Position numbers and translations under genes: made by a program | Part shown: positions 54,531 to 63,304 of the stretch, one piece after another | How the letters are laid out: the number at the start of each line of letters is the position of its first letter | How positions within the stretch are numbered: the stretch's first letter is position 1 | Notes under the pieces: model-generated | Database searches by the model: none | What the model was told of the DNA's origin: nothing | What the model saw: only the letters and a program-made list of their open reading frames with translations | Source of the DNA: CAISKJ01 sp046351555 | GTDB lineage: Bacteria; Myxococcota_A; Polyangia; Polyangiales; Ga0077539 | Assembly: GCA_046351555.1 (NCBI GenBank) | Contig: JAXLYI010000015.1 | Location: 1 to 64,000 of the forward strand | Length of the DNA: 64,000 nt | Direction of reading: 5' to 3'

Positions 54531-56507
54531 ATGAACCCGAGCAAGCCGCCCGGCGCCCCGCCCGGCGCCCCCCCGGCGGCCCCAGAACGACCCTCGCAAG
54601 AGCCCCGACGTCCCTCCCTCCTCGGCCAGGCCCCGCAGCGCCCCTCGGCCGCGCCTCAGGCCCCCGCGGGGTCGGCGCCGCCGCCCGCGTCGCTCACCCC
54701 GGCGCGCCCGTCGGCGGCGCCCGAGCGGGCGTCGGCGGCGCCCGAGCGGATGTCCGCGGCCCCCCGCGGGCGCTCCTCGGCGCCGGGCGAGGAGGGGGAG
54801 GTCCGGCTCGGCTCGTCGGAGCGGACGCGGGCCGCCGGCGACGCGATGCGGTCGCTCGCCCGGGCCTCGCGCTCGTACCTGATCTACGACGCCGGCAACC
54901 AGGCGGTGCGCGGCTTCATCGAGGAGGTGCGCGGCTGCTTCGAGCGGTACTTCAACGCCCACGGCGACATGGAGCTCACCGTGCGGCCCTACGAGCTTTT
55001 GCTCGACGGCGAGGCGGTGTACCTCGAGCGCGACCGCGAGCGCTCGCTCTCGCTCAAGCTCTTCCGCGACGGGGTGCGCAAGCTCACGCTCACGCGCAGC
55101 GCCGACTGGGGCGAGCTCACGCGGCTGCTCGAGATCCTGTCGATCCGCTTCGTGGGCGTGCGGCTCAACGAGGACGACGTCGTCACGCTGCTCTGGAAGG
55201 CGGGCTTCGCCAACATCCGGATCGAGGCGGTGGAGGGCTTCGTCCCCGACGACGACGACGAGGTGCAGGGCTCGGGGGTCGGCGCCCGCACGGCCGAGAA
55301 GCTCTTCGGGCGCGACTCGAGCCGGGTGGGCGACGTGGCCAGCACGCGGGTGCCCGACGACTTCGACCTGCCCGCGCCGCGCCTGCCCGCGCCGCTGCCC
55401 GTCCACTACAAAGAGCTGGCGGAGTGGGACACCGAGGCGCTGCGGGCGGAGGTGGACTCGCCGCGGCTGCCGGAGGCGACGCTGACCCTGGTGCGCGAGC
55501 TGCTCGACGTGGCGCTCGAGCCCACCGACCCGCTCGCGTTCGAAGAGGCCGAGGGGGTCGTGCGGGAGGTGCGCGACTTCCTCCTCGCGGAGGACCGGCT
55601 GGACATGCTGCTCAACCTCTTCGACGAGCTCACGCGCTTCCGCGAGCGGGCGCCGGCGGACGCGGCGCGGGTCGACGCGCTGCTCGCGGGCTTCGTCGAC
55701 GCGGCGGCGGTGCGCAAGCTCATCCGCTCGGTCTCCAAGGACGCGGCCGAGCCGCCCGAGCGGCTCCAGCAGATCCTCGGGCGCGTGCCGGGCGACGTGC
55801 TCAAGCTCTTCTTCGAGCTGCTCGAGGCCGAGCGCGACGACCACTCGCGGCGCGTGCTGCGGCACCTGATCGCGCAGCAGCTCCCGGCGCGCACCCTCGC
55901 GGTGGTCGAGCGCTTCCGGGCGAGCTCGGGGCCCGTCGCCGCCGACCTGCTCCGCGTGCTGGCGGTGGCGGTGCCCGACGCGGCGACGCAGATCCTCACC
56001 TCGCTGATGCAGGGGAGCGACACGGAGGTGCAGCACGAGTTCCTGCGGCTGTCGGCGGACCTCACGGCGTCGGCCAACCTGCGGGCCCTGCTCGCGATGA
56101 TGCTCCAGGCGCCGGCCCTCGACGTGCGCGAGCACGCGCTCGAGGTGATCGCCGCCCGCGGCGAGCGCGGGGCCTTCCCCACGCTCCAGCGCTACGCCGA
56201 GGGCCGCGCCGACCAGGGCGCCGCGCCCGCCGAGCTCGCCGCCGCCGGCCGCGCGATGGCCCGCCTCGACGGCGACCGCGCCTTCGAGCTCTTCCGCGAG
56301 TGGGCGCTCCCGAAGGGCTTCTTCAACAAGCTCTTCAACCTCCGCCCGCTGATCCTCCGCGGCCACGTCGCGGTGTGGGGGCTCAGCGTGATCCCCGCGC
56401 CCGAGGCCGCGGCCGTCCTGCAGCAGGTGTACACCAAGGGCGAGGTCGAGCTCCGCGACGCCGCCCGCGAGGCGATGGCCGCGGCGAAGGCCGGGAGGGC
56501 GCCGTGA
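54531..56507 (+). CDS. HEAT-repeat-like helical protein
   Basis: The 658-residue product has a disordered N-terminus rich in Pro, Ala and Ser (about 1-95), a domain of about 140 residues (ASRSYLIYDAGNQAVRGFIEEV with LLLDGEAVYLERDRE) and then a long alpha-solenoid resembling HEAT repeats (about 290-640, e.g. VQHEFLRLSADLTASANLRALLAMM). It probably serves as a protein-binding scaffold. A TAGAGT motif lies 16 bases before the ATG. The stop overlaps the next gene by GTGA, and both proteins share the YLERDRE/VYVNDIRLRFE-like segment, so they are likely partners. Confidence 0.75.
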   Translation: MNPSKPPGAPPGAPPAAPERPSQEPRRPSLLGQAPQRPSAAPQAPAGSAPPPASLTPARPSAAPERASAAPERMSAAPRGRSSAPGEEGEVRLGSSERTRAAGDAMRSLARASRSYLIYDAGNQAVRGFIEEVRGCFERYFNAHGDMELTVRPYELLLDGEAVYLERDRERSLSLKLFRDGVRKLTLTRSADWGELTRLLEILSIRFVGVRLNEDDVVTLLWKAGFANIRIEAVEGFVPDDDDEVQGSGVGARTAEKLFGRDSSRVGDVASTRVPDDFDLPAPRLPAPLPVHYKELAEWDTEALRAEVDSPRLPEATLTLVRELLDVALEPTDPLAFEEAEGVVREVRDFLLAEDRLDMLLNLFDELTRFRERAPADAARVDALLAGFVDAAAVRKLIRSVSKDAAEPPERLQQILGRVPGDVLKLFFELLEAERDDHSRRVLRHLIAQQLPARTLAVVERFRASSGPVAADLLRVLAVAVPDAATQILTSLMQGSDTEVQHEFLRLSADLTASANLRALLAMMLQAPALDVREHALEVIAARGERGAFPTLQRYAEGRADQGAAPAELAAAGRAMARLDGDRAFELFREWALPKGFFNKLFNLRPLILRGHVAVWGLSVIPAPEAAAVLQQVYTKGEVELRDAAREAMAAAKAGRAP

Positions 56508-57958
56508 GCGACGCCGACGCGCAGGGCCTCGCCGACGCCCAGTCCCGCATCGCCAAGGCCCTCGACCGCGCCCGCGCCGGCGAGGACAAGGAGCTCGCCC
56601 AGCAGGTGCGCGACCGCGGCGAGGCGCTGGTGAACCTCCTCTCCGGCACCGCCCGGATGACCCACATCCACCACATCGACAACAAGGCCTTCCAGGCCCC
56701 GTGTCGCGAGCTCGCGGCGACGATCGAGAAGCTCCACGACCTGCTCGGCCTCGTCCAGGTGGTGATGGTGGAGGACCAGGTCTACGTCAACGACATCCGC
56801 CTGCGCTTCGAGGCGCGCAACGAGGTGCCGCGCGAGCTCGCGGCCCTCTGGCGGCGCCACGAGGCCGGCGGCTTCACCGTCCACACCAAGCTCGACGAGG
56901 CGCAGGTGAAGGCGCTGATCGTCGCGGTGGTGGGCGAGCCCGCGCCGCCGCACCCGCGCGTCGCGCTCCAGGCCGTGCTCCAGCGCGCGGGGATGGCGCA
57001 GGTGGAGCTGCAGCCGATCTTCCGCTTCGTGCTCAATAACGAGCAGCCGGGCGACGGCCCCGGGGGCGGCGGGCCTGGCGGCGGGGGCGGCGGGGGCGGG
57101 GGCCGGCGCAAGATCCACCAGGACGTGCGCGAGGTGTACGCGCTGGCGGCGTCGGCGATGGGCGACCTCTGGGACAGCCTCGCGCTCGGGCGCAACCCCA
57201 ACCCGCTGCCCGTGCGCAAGATGGTCAACGAGCTGGTGGACATGGACGCGAAGCAGCGCGCCGAGGCGCTGATCGCGGGCACGCGGGACGTCCGCTCGCC
57301 GCCGCACACCCGCCACTCGCTCCAGGTCGCCTCGCTCGCGGTGCTCATCGGCCGCGAGGTCGGGCTGCCCGAGGCGTCGCTCGCCGACCTCGGCGTCGCG
57401 GCGAGCTTCCACGACGGGGGCTACACCTCCGAGGAGGACGGCTACCCGCCGCCCTTCGAGCGCCACACCACCGCGGGCGCGCGCCAGCTCCTGAAGCAGC
57501 GCGGCTTCCACGAGGCCCGCGTCCGCCGGCTGCTGGTGTGCCTCGAGCACCACCGCACCTACGACGACGACCGCCGCCCGTCGCTCTTCTCGCGCATCGT
57601 CCACGTCGCCGACGACTACGACACCCTCACCCGCTATCGCCCCGCGGGCCCGCTGATGGCGCCGCCCGACGCGCTCGCGCGGATGTACGCCGCCGCGGGC
57701 ACCGTCTACGACCCCGTGCTCCTGCAGGCCTTCATCAACCGCATGGGGAAGTACCCGCCGGGGTCGATCCTCGAGCTCGACGACCGCTCGTGGGTGCTGG
57801 TGGTCTCGGGCGTGCGCGAGCCGGCGCTCTTCGACCGGCCGCTGACCCGCCTCGTGCGGACCCGCTTCGGCGAGCGCCCCCGCGAGGAGGAGGACATCGA
57901 CCTGGCCTTCGGCGGCTTCGACGTGACCCGGGTGATCCGCCCCGAGTCGCCCCCCTGA
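56504..57958 (+). CDS. Degenerate HD-GYP-type protein
   Basis: The 484-residue product has an N-terminal domain resembling that of its upstream neighbour (VQVVMVEDQVYVNDIRLRFE), a glycine run (about 187-203) and a C-terminal HD domain. The HD region shows HTRHSLQVASLAVLIGREVGLPEA, ASFHDGGY in place of HD-I-GK, and CLEHHRTYDDDRRPS where HD-GYP proteins have HHE-x-DG-x-GYP. The GYP triplet is missing, so c-di-GMP hydrolysis is doubtful. The following ADDYDTLT keeps the family pattern. It may act as a signalling scaffold or a phosphohydrolase with another substrate. Confidence 0.8.
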   Translation: MSDADAQGLADAQSRIAKALDRARAGEDKELAQQVRDRGEALVNLLSGTARMTHIHHIDNKAFQAPCRELAATIEKLHDLLGLVQVVMVEDQVYVNDIRLRFEARNEVPRELAALWRRHEAGGFTVHTKLDEAQVKALIVAVVGEPAPPHPRVALQAVLQRAGMAQVELQPIFRFVLNNEQPGDGPGGGGPGGGGGGGGGRRKIHQDVREVYALAASAMGDLWDSLALGRNPNPLPVRKMVNELVDMDAKQRAEALIAGTRDVRSPPHTRHSLQVASLAVLIGREVGLPEASLADLGVAASFHDGGYTSEEDGYPPPFERHTTAGARQLLKQRGFHEARVRRLLVCLEHHRTYDDDRRPSLFSRIVHVADDYDTLTRYRPAGPLMAPPDALARMYAAAGTVYDPVLLQAFINRMGKYPPGSILELDDRSWVLVVSGVREPALFDRPLTRLVRTRFGERPREEEDIDLAFGGFDVTRVIRPESPP

Positions 57959-58014
57959 GCGCCGCCCCGGGGCGCGCCGCGCATCGAAGGCGTGACGTCC
58001 GCCCGCGGGGGCAC

Positions 58015-58024
58015 TAGTGTCCGC
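58015..58024 (+). promoter_or_regulatory. -10-like element before glpA
   Basis: TAGTGTCCGC matches the TANNGTCCGC motif found before several genes in this window. It ends 13 bases before the glpA start codon. No clear -35 box is seen. Confidence 0.35.
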
Positions 58025-58037
58025 GGCGAAACCCTTT

Positions 58038-59696
58038 ATGACTCTTGAACTCGCCACCCGACGTCCCGACTGCGACGTCTTCATCCTCGGCGGCGGCGTC
58101 AACGGCACGGGCCTCGCGCGCGACCTCGCGCTGCGCGGCCTGCGGGTGATCCTCGCCGAGCGCAACGACCTCGCCTTCGGGGCCAGCGGCAACTCGTCGG
58201 GGATGATCCACGGAGGCCCGCGCTACCTCACGACGCACCCCGAGGTGACCCGCTCGTCGTGCGTCGACTCGGGCTACATCCAGCGCATCGCGCCGCACAT
58301 GATCTTCCGCATCCCCTTCCTCGCGCCCGTCTACGGCCGCGGGGCGGCGGCGCGGGTGCGGCTCGACGCCTACGACGCCTTCTTCGCCGTGTACGACGAC
58401 TTCCAGCCGCTCAAGCGCGGGCGCCGCCACACGCGGCTCACGCCCGAGGAGTGCGGGCGCGTCGTGCCCGGCATCGCCACGCGCGACCTCGCCGGCGCGA
58501 TCACCACCGACGAGTGGGGCATCAACGGCGCGCGGCTCTGCAACGCCAACGCGCTCGACGCGCGCGAGCACGGCGCGACGGTGCTCGTCCGCACGACGGT
58601 GGAGAAGGTGCACGTCGAGGGCGGCGCGGTGACGGGCGTGCGGGTGCGCGACCGGCTCACCGGCGTCTCGTCGGAGTACACCGCGCGCGCCGTGGTCAAC
58701 GCGACCGGCGCGTGGGGGCCCATCACCGCGGCGCTGGCGGGCTTGGAGGGCAAGGTGCGGGTGCGCCCGGGCAAGGGGGTCCACCTCATCCTCGACCGCC
58801 CCGTCACCGACGTCGCCGTGCTGGTCGACGCGATCGACGGCCGCCAGATCTTCATCGAGCCCTGGGAGAACACCTCGCTCATCGGCACGACCGACGACGA
58901 CACCTACGCCGACCTCGACGACCTCCCGGTGACCACCGACGAGGTGCGCTACCTCGTCGAGGGCGTCGAGCAGGTGCTCCCGCGCGTCCGCGAGGCGCGC
59001 ATCGTCGGCACCACCGTCGGCGCGCGCCCCACGCTCTACAAGTACGGCCCCACCGAGGACGCGCTCTCCCGCGCCCACGAGGTGATCGACCACGCCAACG
59101 ACGGCGCGCGCGGCCTCTACTCGCTCGTGGGCGGCAAGCTCGCGAGCTACCGGATGTTCGCCGAGGAGGCCGCGGACATCATCGCGCCGGCGCTCGGCGT
59201 CTCCGCCCGCGGCACCACCCACACGTCCCCGCTGCCCGGCGGCGACCGGGCGGCCGACCCCGCGGCCCTCGCCGCGCGCTTCGGCATCTCGCGCCACGCC
59301 GCCGCGCGCCTCGTCTCGCGCCACGGGTCGCGCGCGGAGTCGGTGCTCGGCGACGGCGGCCCCCGCGCCACGGTGACCGTGTGCCGGTCGGAGCCCGTCC
59401 TCGCCGGCGAGATTCGGTACGCGGTGAAGGTCGAAGGGGCCCGCACGCTCCAGGACGTCGCGCGCCGAACCAACCTCGCGCTCGGCCCCTGCGGCGGCGT
59501 CGAGTGCGCCCTCGCCGCGGCGGCCCTCGCCGGCGAGCTGCTCGGCTGGAGCCCCTCGGACGTGCGCGCGCAGGCGGCCGACCTGATCCGCGCGCGGCGG
59601 AGGTCGCGCCTGCCCGCCATCGGCGCCGCGCAGGCCCGCGTCGAGGGGACGGTCGACGCCGCGCTCCGCGCGCTCGGGAAGGCGGTGTCGCCGTGA
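58038..59696 (+). CDS. glpA: Glycerol-3-phosphate dehydrogenase subunit A
   Basis: The 552-residue FAD protein has the dinucleotide motif DVFILGGGVNGTGLARDLALRG, GNSSGMIHGGPRYL and VVNATGAWGP, as in GlpD/GlpA. The C-terminal domain GEIRYAVKVEGARTLQDVARRTNLALGPCGG shows it is the GlpA type with a BFD-like Fe-S region. Of the four cluster cysteines one is replaced (VCRSEP where C-x-C is expected), so the cluster may be altered. It oxidises sn-glycerol 3-phosphate to dihydroxyacetone phosphate. glpB overlaps by GTGA; glpC is absent. Confidence 0.88.
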   Translation: MTLELATRRPDCDVFILGGGVNGTGLARDLALRGLRVILAERNDLAFGASGNSSGMIHGGPRYLTTHPEVTRSSCVDSGYIQRIAPHMIFRIPFLAPVYGRGAAARVRLDAYDAFFAVYDDFQPLKRGRRHTRLTPEECGRVVPGIATRDLAGAITTDEWGINGARLCNANALDAREHGATVLVRTTVEKVHVEGGAVTGVRVRDRLTGVSSEYTARAVVNATGAWGPITAALAGLEGKVRVRPGKGVHLILDRPVTDVAVLVDAIDGRQIFIEPWENTSLIGTTDDDTYADLDDLPVTTDEVRYLVEGVEQVLPRVREARIVGTTVGARPTLYKYGPTEDALSRAHEVIDHANDGARGLYSLVGGKLASYRMFAEEAADIIAPALGVSARGTTHTSPLPGGDRAADPAALAARFGISRHAAARLVSRHGSRAESVLGDGGPRATVTVCRSEPVLAGEIRYAVKVEGARTLQDVARRTNLALGPCGGVECALAAAALAGELLGWSPSDVRAQAADLIRARRRSRLPAIGAAQARVEGTVDAALRALGKAVSP

Positions 59697-60793
59697 GCGA
59701 TCTCGACGTCGACGTGCTGGTCGTCGGCTCCGGCGCCGCCGGGGTGGCCGCCGCCCGCGCCGCGCGTGAAGGCGGAGCGCGCGTGGCGGTGGTGTCCGCG
59801 GGCGTGGGCGCCACGGCGCTCACCGGGGGACTCGTCTGGGGCCTCGCGAAGGACCCGCTCGCCGCGTGGGCCGCGCCTTCGATTCGTCTCGGCGGGCGCT
59901 ACGCCACGGTGTCGGGCTGGATCGCCGCCGAGGCCCGCGGCGCCCTCGCGTCGCTGCTCGACCTCGGCGCGCTCGGGCCCGGCGTGCTGGCGGTGGTCGA
60001 CCTGCCGACGCACCCCTCGTGGTCGGCCCGGCTCGTCGCCCAGACGCTCGGCGCGAAGGTGGTGACCGCCCGCCTCGACGCGGAGGAGACCTTCCTCGAG
60101 ACGGCCGCCCGCCTCGACACCGACGGCATCGCCGAGGGCCTCGCGGCCTCGCTGCGCGCGGACTGCGCGGGCTGCGCGGGGGTCCTCTTCCCGCCGGTGC
60201 TCGGGCTCCGGCGAGACGACGTCGCCGAGCGGGTCGGGCGCGTGCTCGGCGTGCCCGTGGGCGAGGCCGCGGGCGGCGTCGGTGACCCGCCGGGCGTCCG
60301 CCTCGAGCGCGCGATCCGGCGCTGGATCCCCGCGGACGTCCGCGTCCACCGCGCGCGGGCGACGGTGACCTCGGGCGCGCGGGTGAGCGTGGCGCTCTCC
60401 GACGGGACGGGCGTCCGCGCGAGGGCCGTGGTGCTCGCGACGGGCGGGCTGACGGGCGGCGGGCTGACGTTCGAAGCGACGCTCCGCGAGGTGACGGCCG
60501 GCGCGCCGGTGTGGACGCGGACGCACACGCCCGTGCCCCAGGCGACGGGCGCGGCGCGCGGGGCCGACCCGGCGCGGTGGTTCGGCGACGGCGGCGAGCG
60601 GGCGGACGCCGCGGGCGTTCGCGTGGGTGAGGGGGGCAGGGTGCTCGACGGCGACGGCGAGACGCCGCTGGCCCCGTGGCTCTTCGCCGCCGGCGACGTC
60701 ACGGTGAACCGCGAGAACGACGGCCTCGCCGACGCGCTCGCGGCCGGGCAGCGCGCGGGCGCGGAGGCCGCCCGGCACGCGGCGAAGGGCTGA
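59693..60793 (+). CDS. glpB: Glycerol-3-phosphate dehydrogenase subunit B-like flavoprotein
   Basis: The 366-residue product has VDVLVVGSGAAGVAAARAA for FAD or NAD binding, VVLATGGLTGGGL and the closing LFAAGDVTVNRENDGLADAL. These are features of GlpB, which passes electrons from GlpA towards the membrane. The length is slightly under the E. coli protein (419). It starts at GTG overlapping the glpA stop. Without GlpC the route to quinone is unclear; the next gene encodes an unrelated TPR protein. Confidence 0.82.
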   Translation: MSDLDVDVLVVGSGAAGVAAARAAREGGARVAVVSAGVGATALTGGLVWGLAKDPLAAWAAPSIRLGGRYATVSGWIAAEARGALASLLDLGALGPGVLAVVDLPTHPSWSARLVAQTLGAKVVTARLDAEETFLETAARLDTDGIAEGLAASLRADCAGCAGVLFPPVLGLRRDDVAERVGRVLGVPVGEAAGGVGDPPGVRLERAIRRWIPADVRVHRARATVTSGARVSVALSDGTGVRARAVVLATGGLTGGGLTFEATLREVTAGAPVWTRTHTPVPQATGAARGADPARWFGDGGERADAAGVRVGEGGRVLDGDGETPLAPWLFAAGDVTVNRENDGLADALAAGQRAGAEAARHAAKG

Positions 60794-60799
60794 AGCTCG

Positions 60800-61882
60800 A
60801 TGCGCGGGGCCGCCGTCGCGCTCGCGTTGGCGCTCGCCACGAACGGCGCGTGGGCGCAGCTCAGCCCGCGCGTCGAGGAGGCCCGCGCCGCGATGGAGTC
60901 CGGCGACGTCGCGCGCGCCCGCTCGCTCTTCACCGAGCTCGCGCGCTCGGACAACCGGCGCGAGGCCGCGACGGCCGTGTACCACCTCGCCGTGATGGCC
61001 GACGACGACCTCGATTTCCCCGCGGCGCTCGCGGGCTACCGGGACTTCCTCCGGCGCGACCCGGGCTCACGCTTCGCGGCCCGCGCGCAGGCCCGCGTCG
61101 ACGACCTCGCCTCGCACGGCGAGGGGGATTTCGTCCCGCTCCAGCGCCTCGAGCGCGTGCGCCGCGACGAGCAGCTCGCCAACTCGCTCGCGGCCATCCA
61201 GGCGCTCGACCGGGCGCTCGCGTCCTTCCCGCCCGGCCCCGTGCGCGCGGAGGCCCGGATGCTGGTGGGCGAGGCGTACCTGAGCCGGCTCGACCGCCCG
61301 CGCGACGCCGCCCGCGTGCTCCGCGCGCTCGCCGAAGACCCTGTGGCCCCGCGCGACCTCCGCTCGCTCGCGGCCGAGCGCCTCGTCGACGCGCGCGCCG
61401 GCGTCGGCGAGGAGCAGGCCGGCGCCGACGAGGTCCGCGCGATGCCCGTGGACCCGGAGGTGCGCCAGGAGGCGGCGGTTCGGGCGAGGCGGGCGCGGCT
61501 GCGCGTCGGGGCGCGGGCGGCGCTGGTGGCGTGCGGCGCGCTCGGGGTGTTCGCGCTCGCGTGGGCGGCGCGCGAGCGGCGCGTGAGGGAGGTGCTCCGC
61601 GCGTGGCGGCGGCCCGTGCCGTGGGGGCAGCTCGCGGTGCTCACGGCCGGCGGCGGCGCGCTCGCGAAGCTCTACGACGAGCACGACGTCGGGCCCTTCG
61701 TCGCGCTTGGCGCGGGCGTGGCGGCGGTGTACCTCGTCGCCTCGGCGTGGAGCGTCGCCATGAAGGGCCGCCCCTGGGCGCGCGCCCTCGGCGCGGCGGT
61801 GTGCTTCGCGGCGGCGCTGGCGGTGTCGTTCCTCGCGATGGACGCGCTCGACGTGATGATGCTCGAAGGGATCTCGCTGTGA
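60800..61882 (+). CDS. TPR-like protein with C-terminal membrane helices
   Basis: The 360-residue product has a signal peptide or anchor (AVALALALATNGAWA), a helical repeat domain of the TPR type (about 25-210, ARAAMESGDVARARSLFTEL and PAALAGYRDFLRRDPGSRFA) and three to four membrane helices near 235-350 (ARAALVACGALGVFALAW, FVALGAGVAAVYLVASAW, ALGAAVCFAAALAVSFLAM). It begins 6 bases after glpB. Its stop overlaps the small peptide gene by GTGA, placing it in a cluster with the radical SAM gene. It may be an assembly or export factor; the function is inferred only from position. Confidence 0.75.
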   Translation: MRGAAVALALALATNGAWAQLSPRVEEARAAMESGDVARARSLFTELARSDNRREAATAVYHLAVMADDDLDFPAALAGYRDFLRRDPGSRFAARAQARVDDLASHGEGDFVPLQRLERVRRDEQLANSLAAIQALDRALASFPPGPVRAEARMLVGEAYLSRLDRPRDAARVLRALAEDPVAPRDLRSLAAERLVDARAGVGEEQAGADEVRAMPVDPEVRQEAAVRARRARLRVGARAALVACGALGVFALAWAARERRVREVLRAWRRPVPWGQLAVLTAGGGALAKLYDEHDVGPFVALGAGVAAVYLVASAWSVAMKGRPWARALGAAVCFAAALAVSFLAMDALDVMMLEGISL

Positions 61883-62100
61883 CCGACGACGACGCCTCCC
61901 ACATCCTCGCGGTGCGCCGCGGCCCCGGCGCCAACTGCTCCTCCATCGGGAGCGCGGTGGAGATGCTCTTCCTCTCGGCCTCCGCGGGCTCGGCCCTGCT
62001 CGTCGCGGTGAGCGCGCTCCTCAAGCCCGACGAGGACGACGCGCCGAAGCCCGAGGCGCCTCCGCCTGCGCCCGAGGCTCCGCCCGAGGCCGCGCCGTGA
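61879..62100 (+). CDS. Small peptide, candidate RiPP precursor
   Basis: The 73-residue product starts at GTG overlapping the upstream stop and ends overlapping the radical SAM start (GTGA on both sides). It has an acidic start (TDDDASHILAVRR), then GPGANCSSIGS with the only cysteine at C20, a hydrophobic stretch (about 29-48, MLFLSASAGSALLVAVSALL) and a tail of acidic residues and proline (PDEDDAPKPEAP). A conserved-looking motif ahead of a peptide-modifying enzyme suggests a precursor for a thioether or other radical SAM modification at C20-S22. It might instead be a single-pass membrane protein. Confidence 0.6.
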   Translation: MTDDDASHILAVRRGPGANCSSIGSAVEMLFLSASAGSALLVAVSALLKPDEDDAPKPEAPPPAPEAPPEAAP

Positions 62101-63242
62101 AGACGCGCCCCGAGCGCTTCGGCGCGTGGGCCCGCGTCGACGACGGCACCCTCGTCGCCGTCGACCGCGTGCTCGCGCGGCGGCTCGGCATCGACGGCGG
62201 CGCGCTCTGGGACGACGCTGTTCCTGCGCCCGACCCGTGGCCGCTGGAGGTCCACGTGGCGGTGACGTCACGATGCCCGGCGGGATGCGGCGGCTGCTAC
62301 CAGTCGGCGACGCGCGACGGCGAGGACGTCCCGCTGGCGGTGCTCACCGAGCGCCTCGACGCGCTGGCCGCGCGCGGGGTGTTCACGGTGGCGTTCGGCG
62401 GCGGCGAGCCGCTGCTGCGCGACGACCTCGGCGAGCTCGCGCGCCTGGCGCGGGCCCGCGGGATGGTGCCGGTGGTGACGACGAGCGGCCTCGGGATGAC
62501 GCGCGAAAAGGCCGAGGCGCTCCGCGATTTCGCGCAGGTGAACGTCTCCCACGACGGCGTCGCCGGCGGCTACGCGGCGGTGCGCGGCTTCGCGGGCGAG
62601 TCGATGGCCGACCGCGCCGTCCGCCTGCTCGCGGAGGCCGGCGTGGCGGTGGGCGTCAACCACGTCCTCACGCGGCAGAACGTCGACGGCCTCGCGGCCA
62701 CCGCGCGCCACGCGCGCTCGCTCGGCGCGCGGGAGATGCAACTGCTCCGGTACAAGCCGGCGGGGCGCGCGGCGTCGCCGGAGTACCTCGCGCGCCGGCT
62801 CACGCGCGAGCAGGTGGCGGCGCTCGGCGACGCGGTGCGCGCGGTGGCGGCCGAGCACGAGGGGGCGTTGTCGGTGCGGGTGGACTGCGCGATGGTGCCG
62901 CTGCTGTCGGGCGCGCTCGACGACGCGGCGGCGCTGGCGCGCTTCGGGGTGTTCGGGTGCGAGGCGGGGCGGCACCTCGCGGCGCTGCGGCGCGACGGCG
63001 CGGTGGCCGGGTGCAGCTTCGGCGCGGGCGTGAGCGCGCGGGGGGGCGTGGAGGCGTGGGCCGAGGACGAGGCGCTCGCGGCGCTGCGGCGCTACGCGGA
63101 GGCGCCGCCGGAGCCTTGCGCGTCGTGCGGGCTGCGGCCGGTGTGCCGGGGCGGCTGCAGGATCGTCAGCGAGCACCTGACGGGCGCGTGGGCGCCGGAC
63201 CCGGAGTGCCCGCGGGTGATCGCCGCGCGCGAGCGGGGGTGA
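62097..63242 (+). CDS. Radical SAM/SPASM peptide maturase-like protein
   Basis: The 381-residue product has the radical SAM cluster motif C60-x3-C64-x2-C67 in TSRCPAGCGGCYQ, the SAM-binding VAFGGGEPLL, and a C-terminal SPASM region with CASCGLRPVCRGGCRIVSEH and a last cysteine in DPECPR. SPASM proteins carry one or two auxiliary Fe-S clusters and usually modify ribosomal peptides or enzymes, for instance forming Cys thioethers. The N-terminal 50 residues (including FGAWARVDDGTLVAVDRVLA) could be a peptide-binding domain. The gene overlaps the 73-residue peptide gene, its most likely substrate. Confidence 0.88.
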   Translation: MKTRPERFGAWARVDDGTLVAVDRVLARRLGIDGGALWDDAVPAPDPWPLEVHVAVTSRCPAGCGGCYQSATRDGEDVPLAVLTERLDALAARGVFTVAFGGGEPLLRDDLGELARLARARGMVPVVTTSGLGMTREKAEALRDFAQVNVSHDGVAGGYAAVRGFAGESMADRAVRLLAEAGVAVGVNHVLTRQNVDGLAATARHARSLGAREMQLLRYKPAGRAASPEYLARRLTREQVAALGDAVRAVAAEHEGALSVRVDCAMVPLLSGALDDAAALARFGVFGCEAGRHLAALRRDGAVAGCSFGAGVSARGGVEAWAEDEALAALRRYAEAPPEPCASCGLRPVCRGGCRIVSEHLTGAWAPDPECPRVIAARERG

Positions 63243-63304
63243 GCGGGGGGCGGGGTGGCGCTGACCCGCGGCGGCGCGTCGTGGTACACGCTCGGCCCTC
63301 GGCC

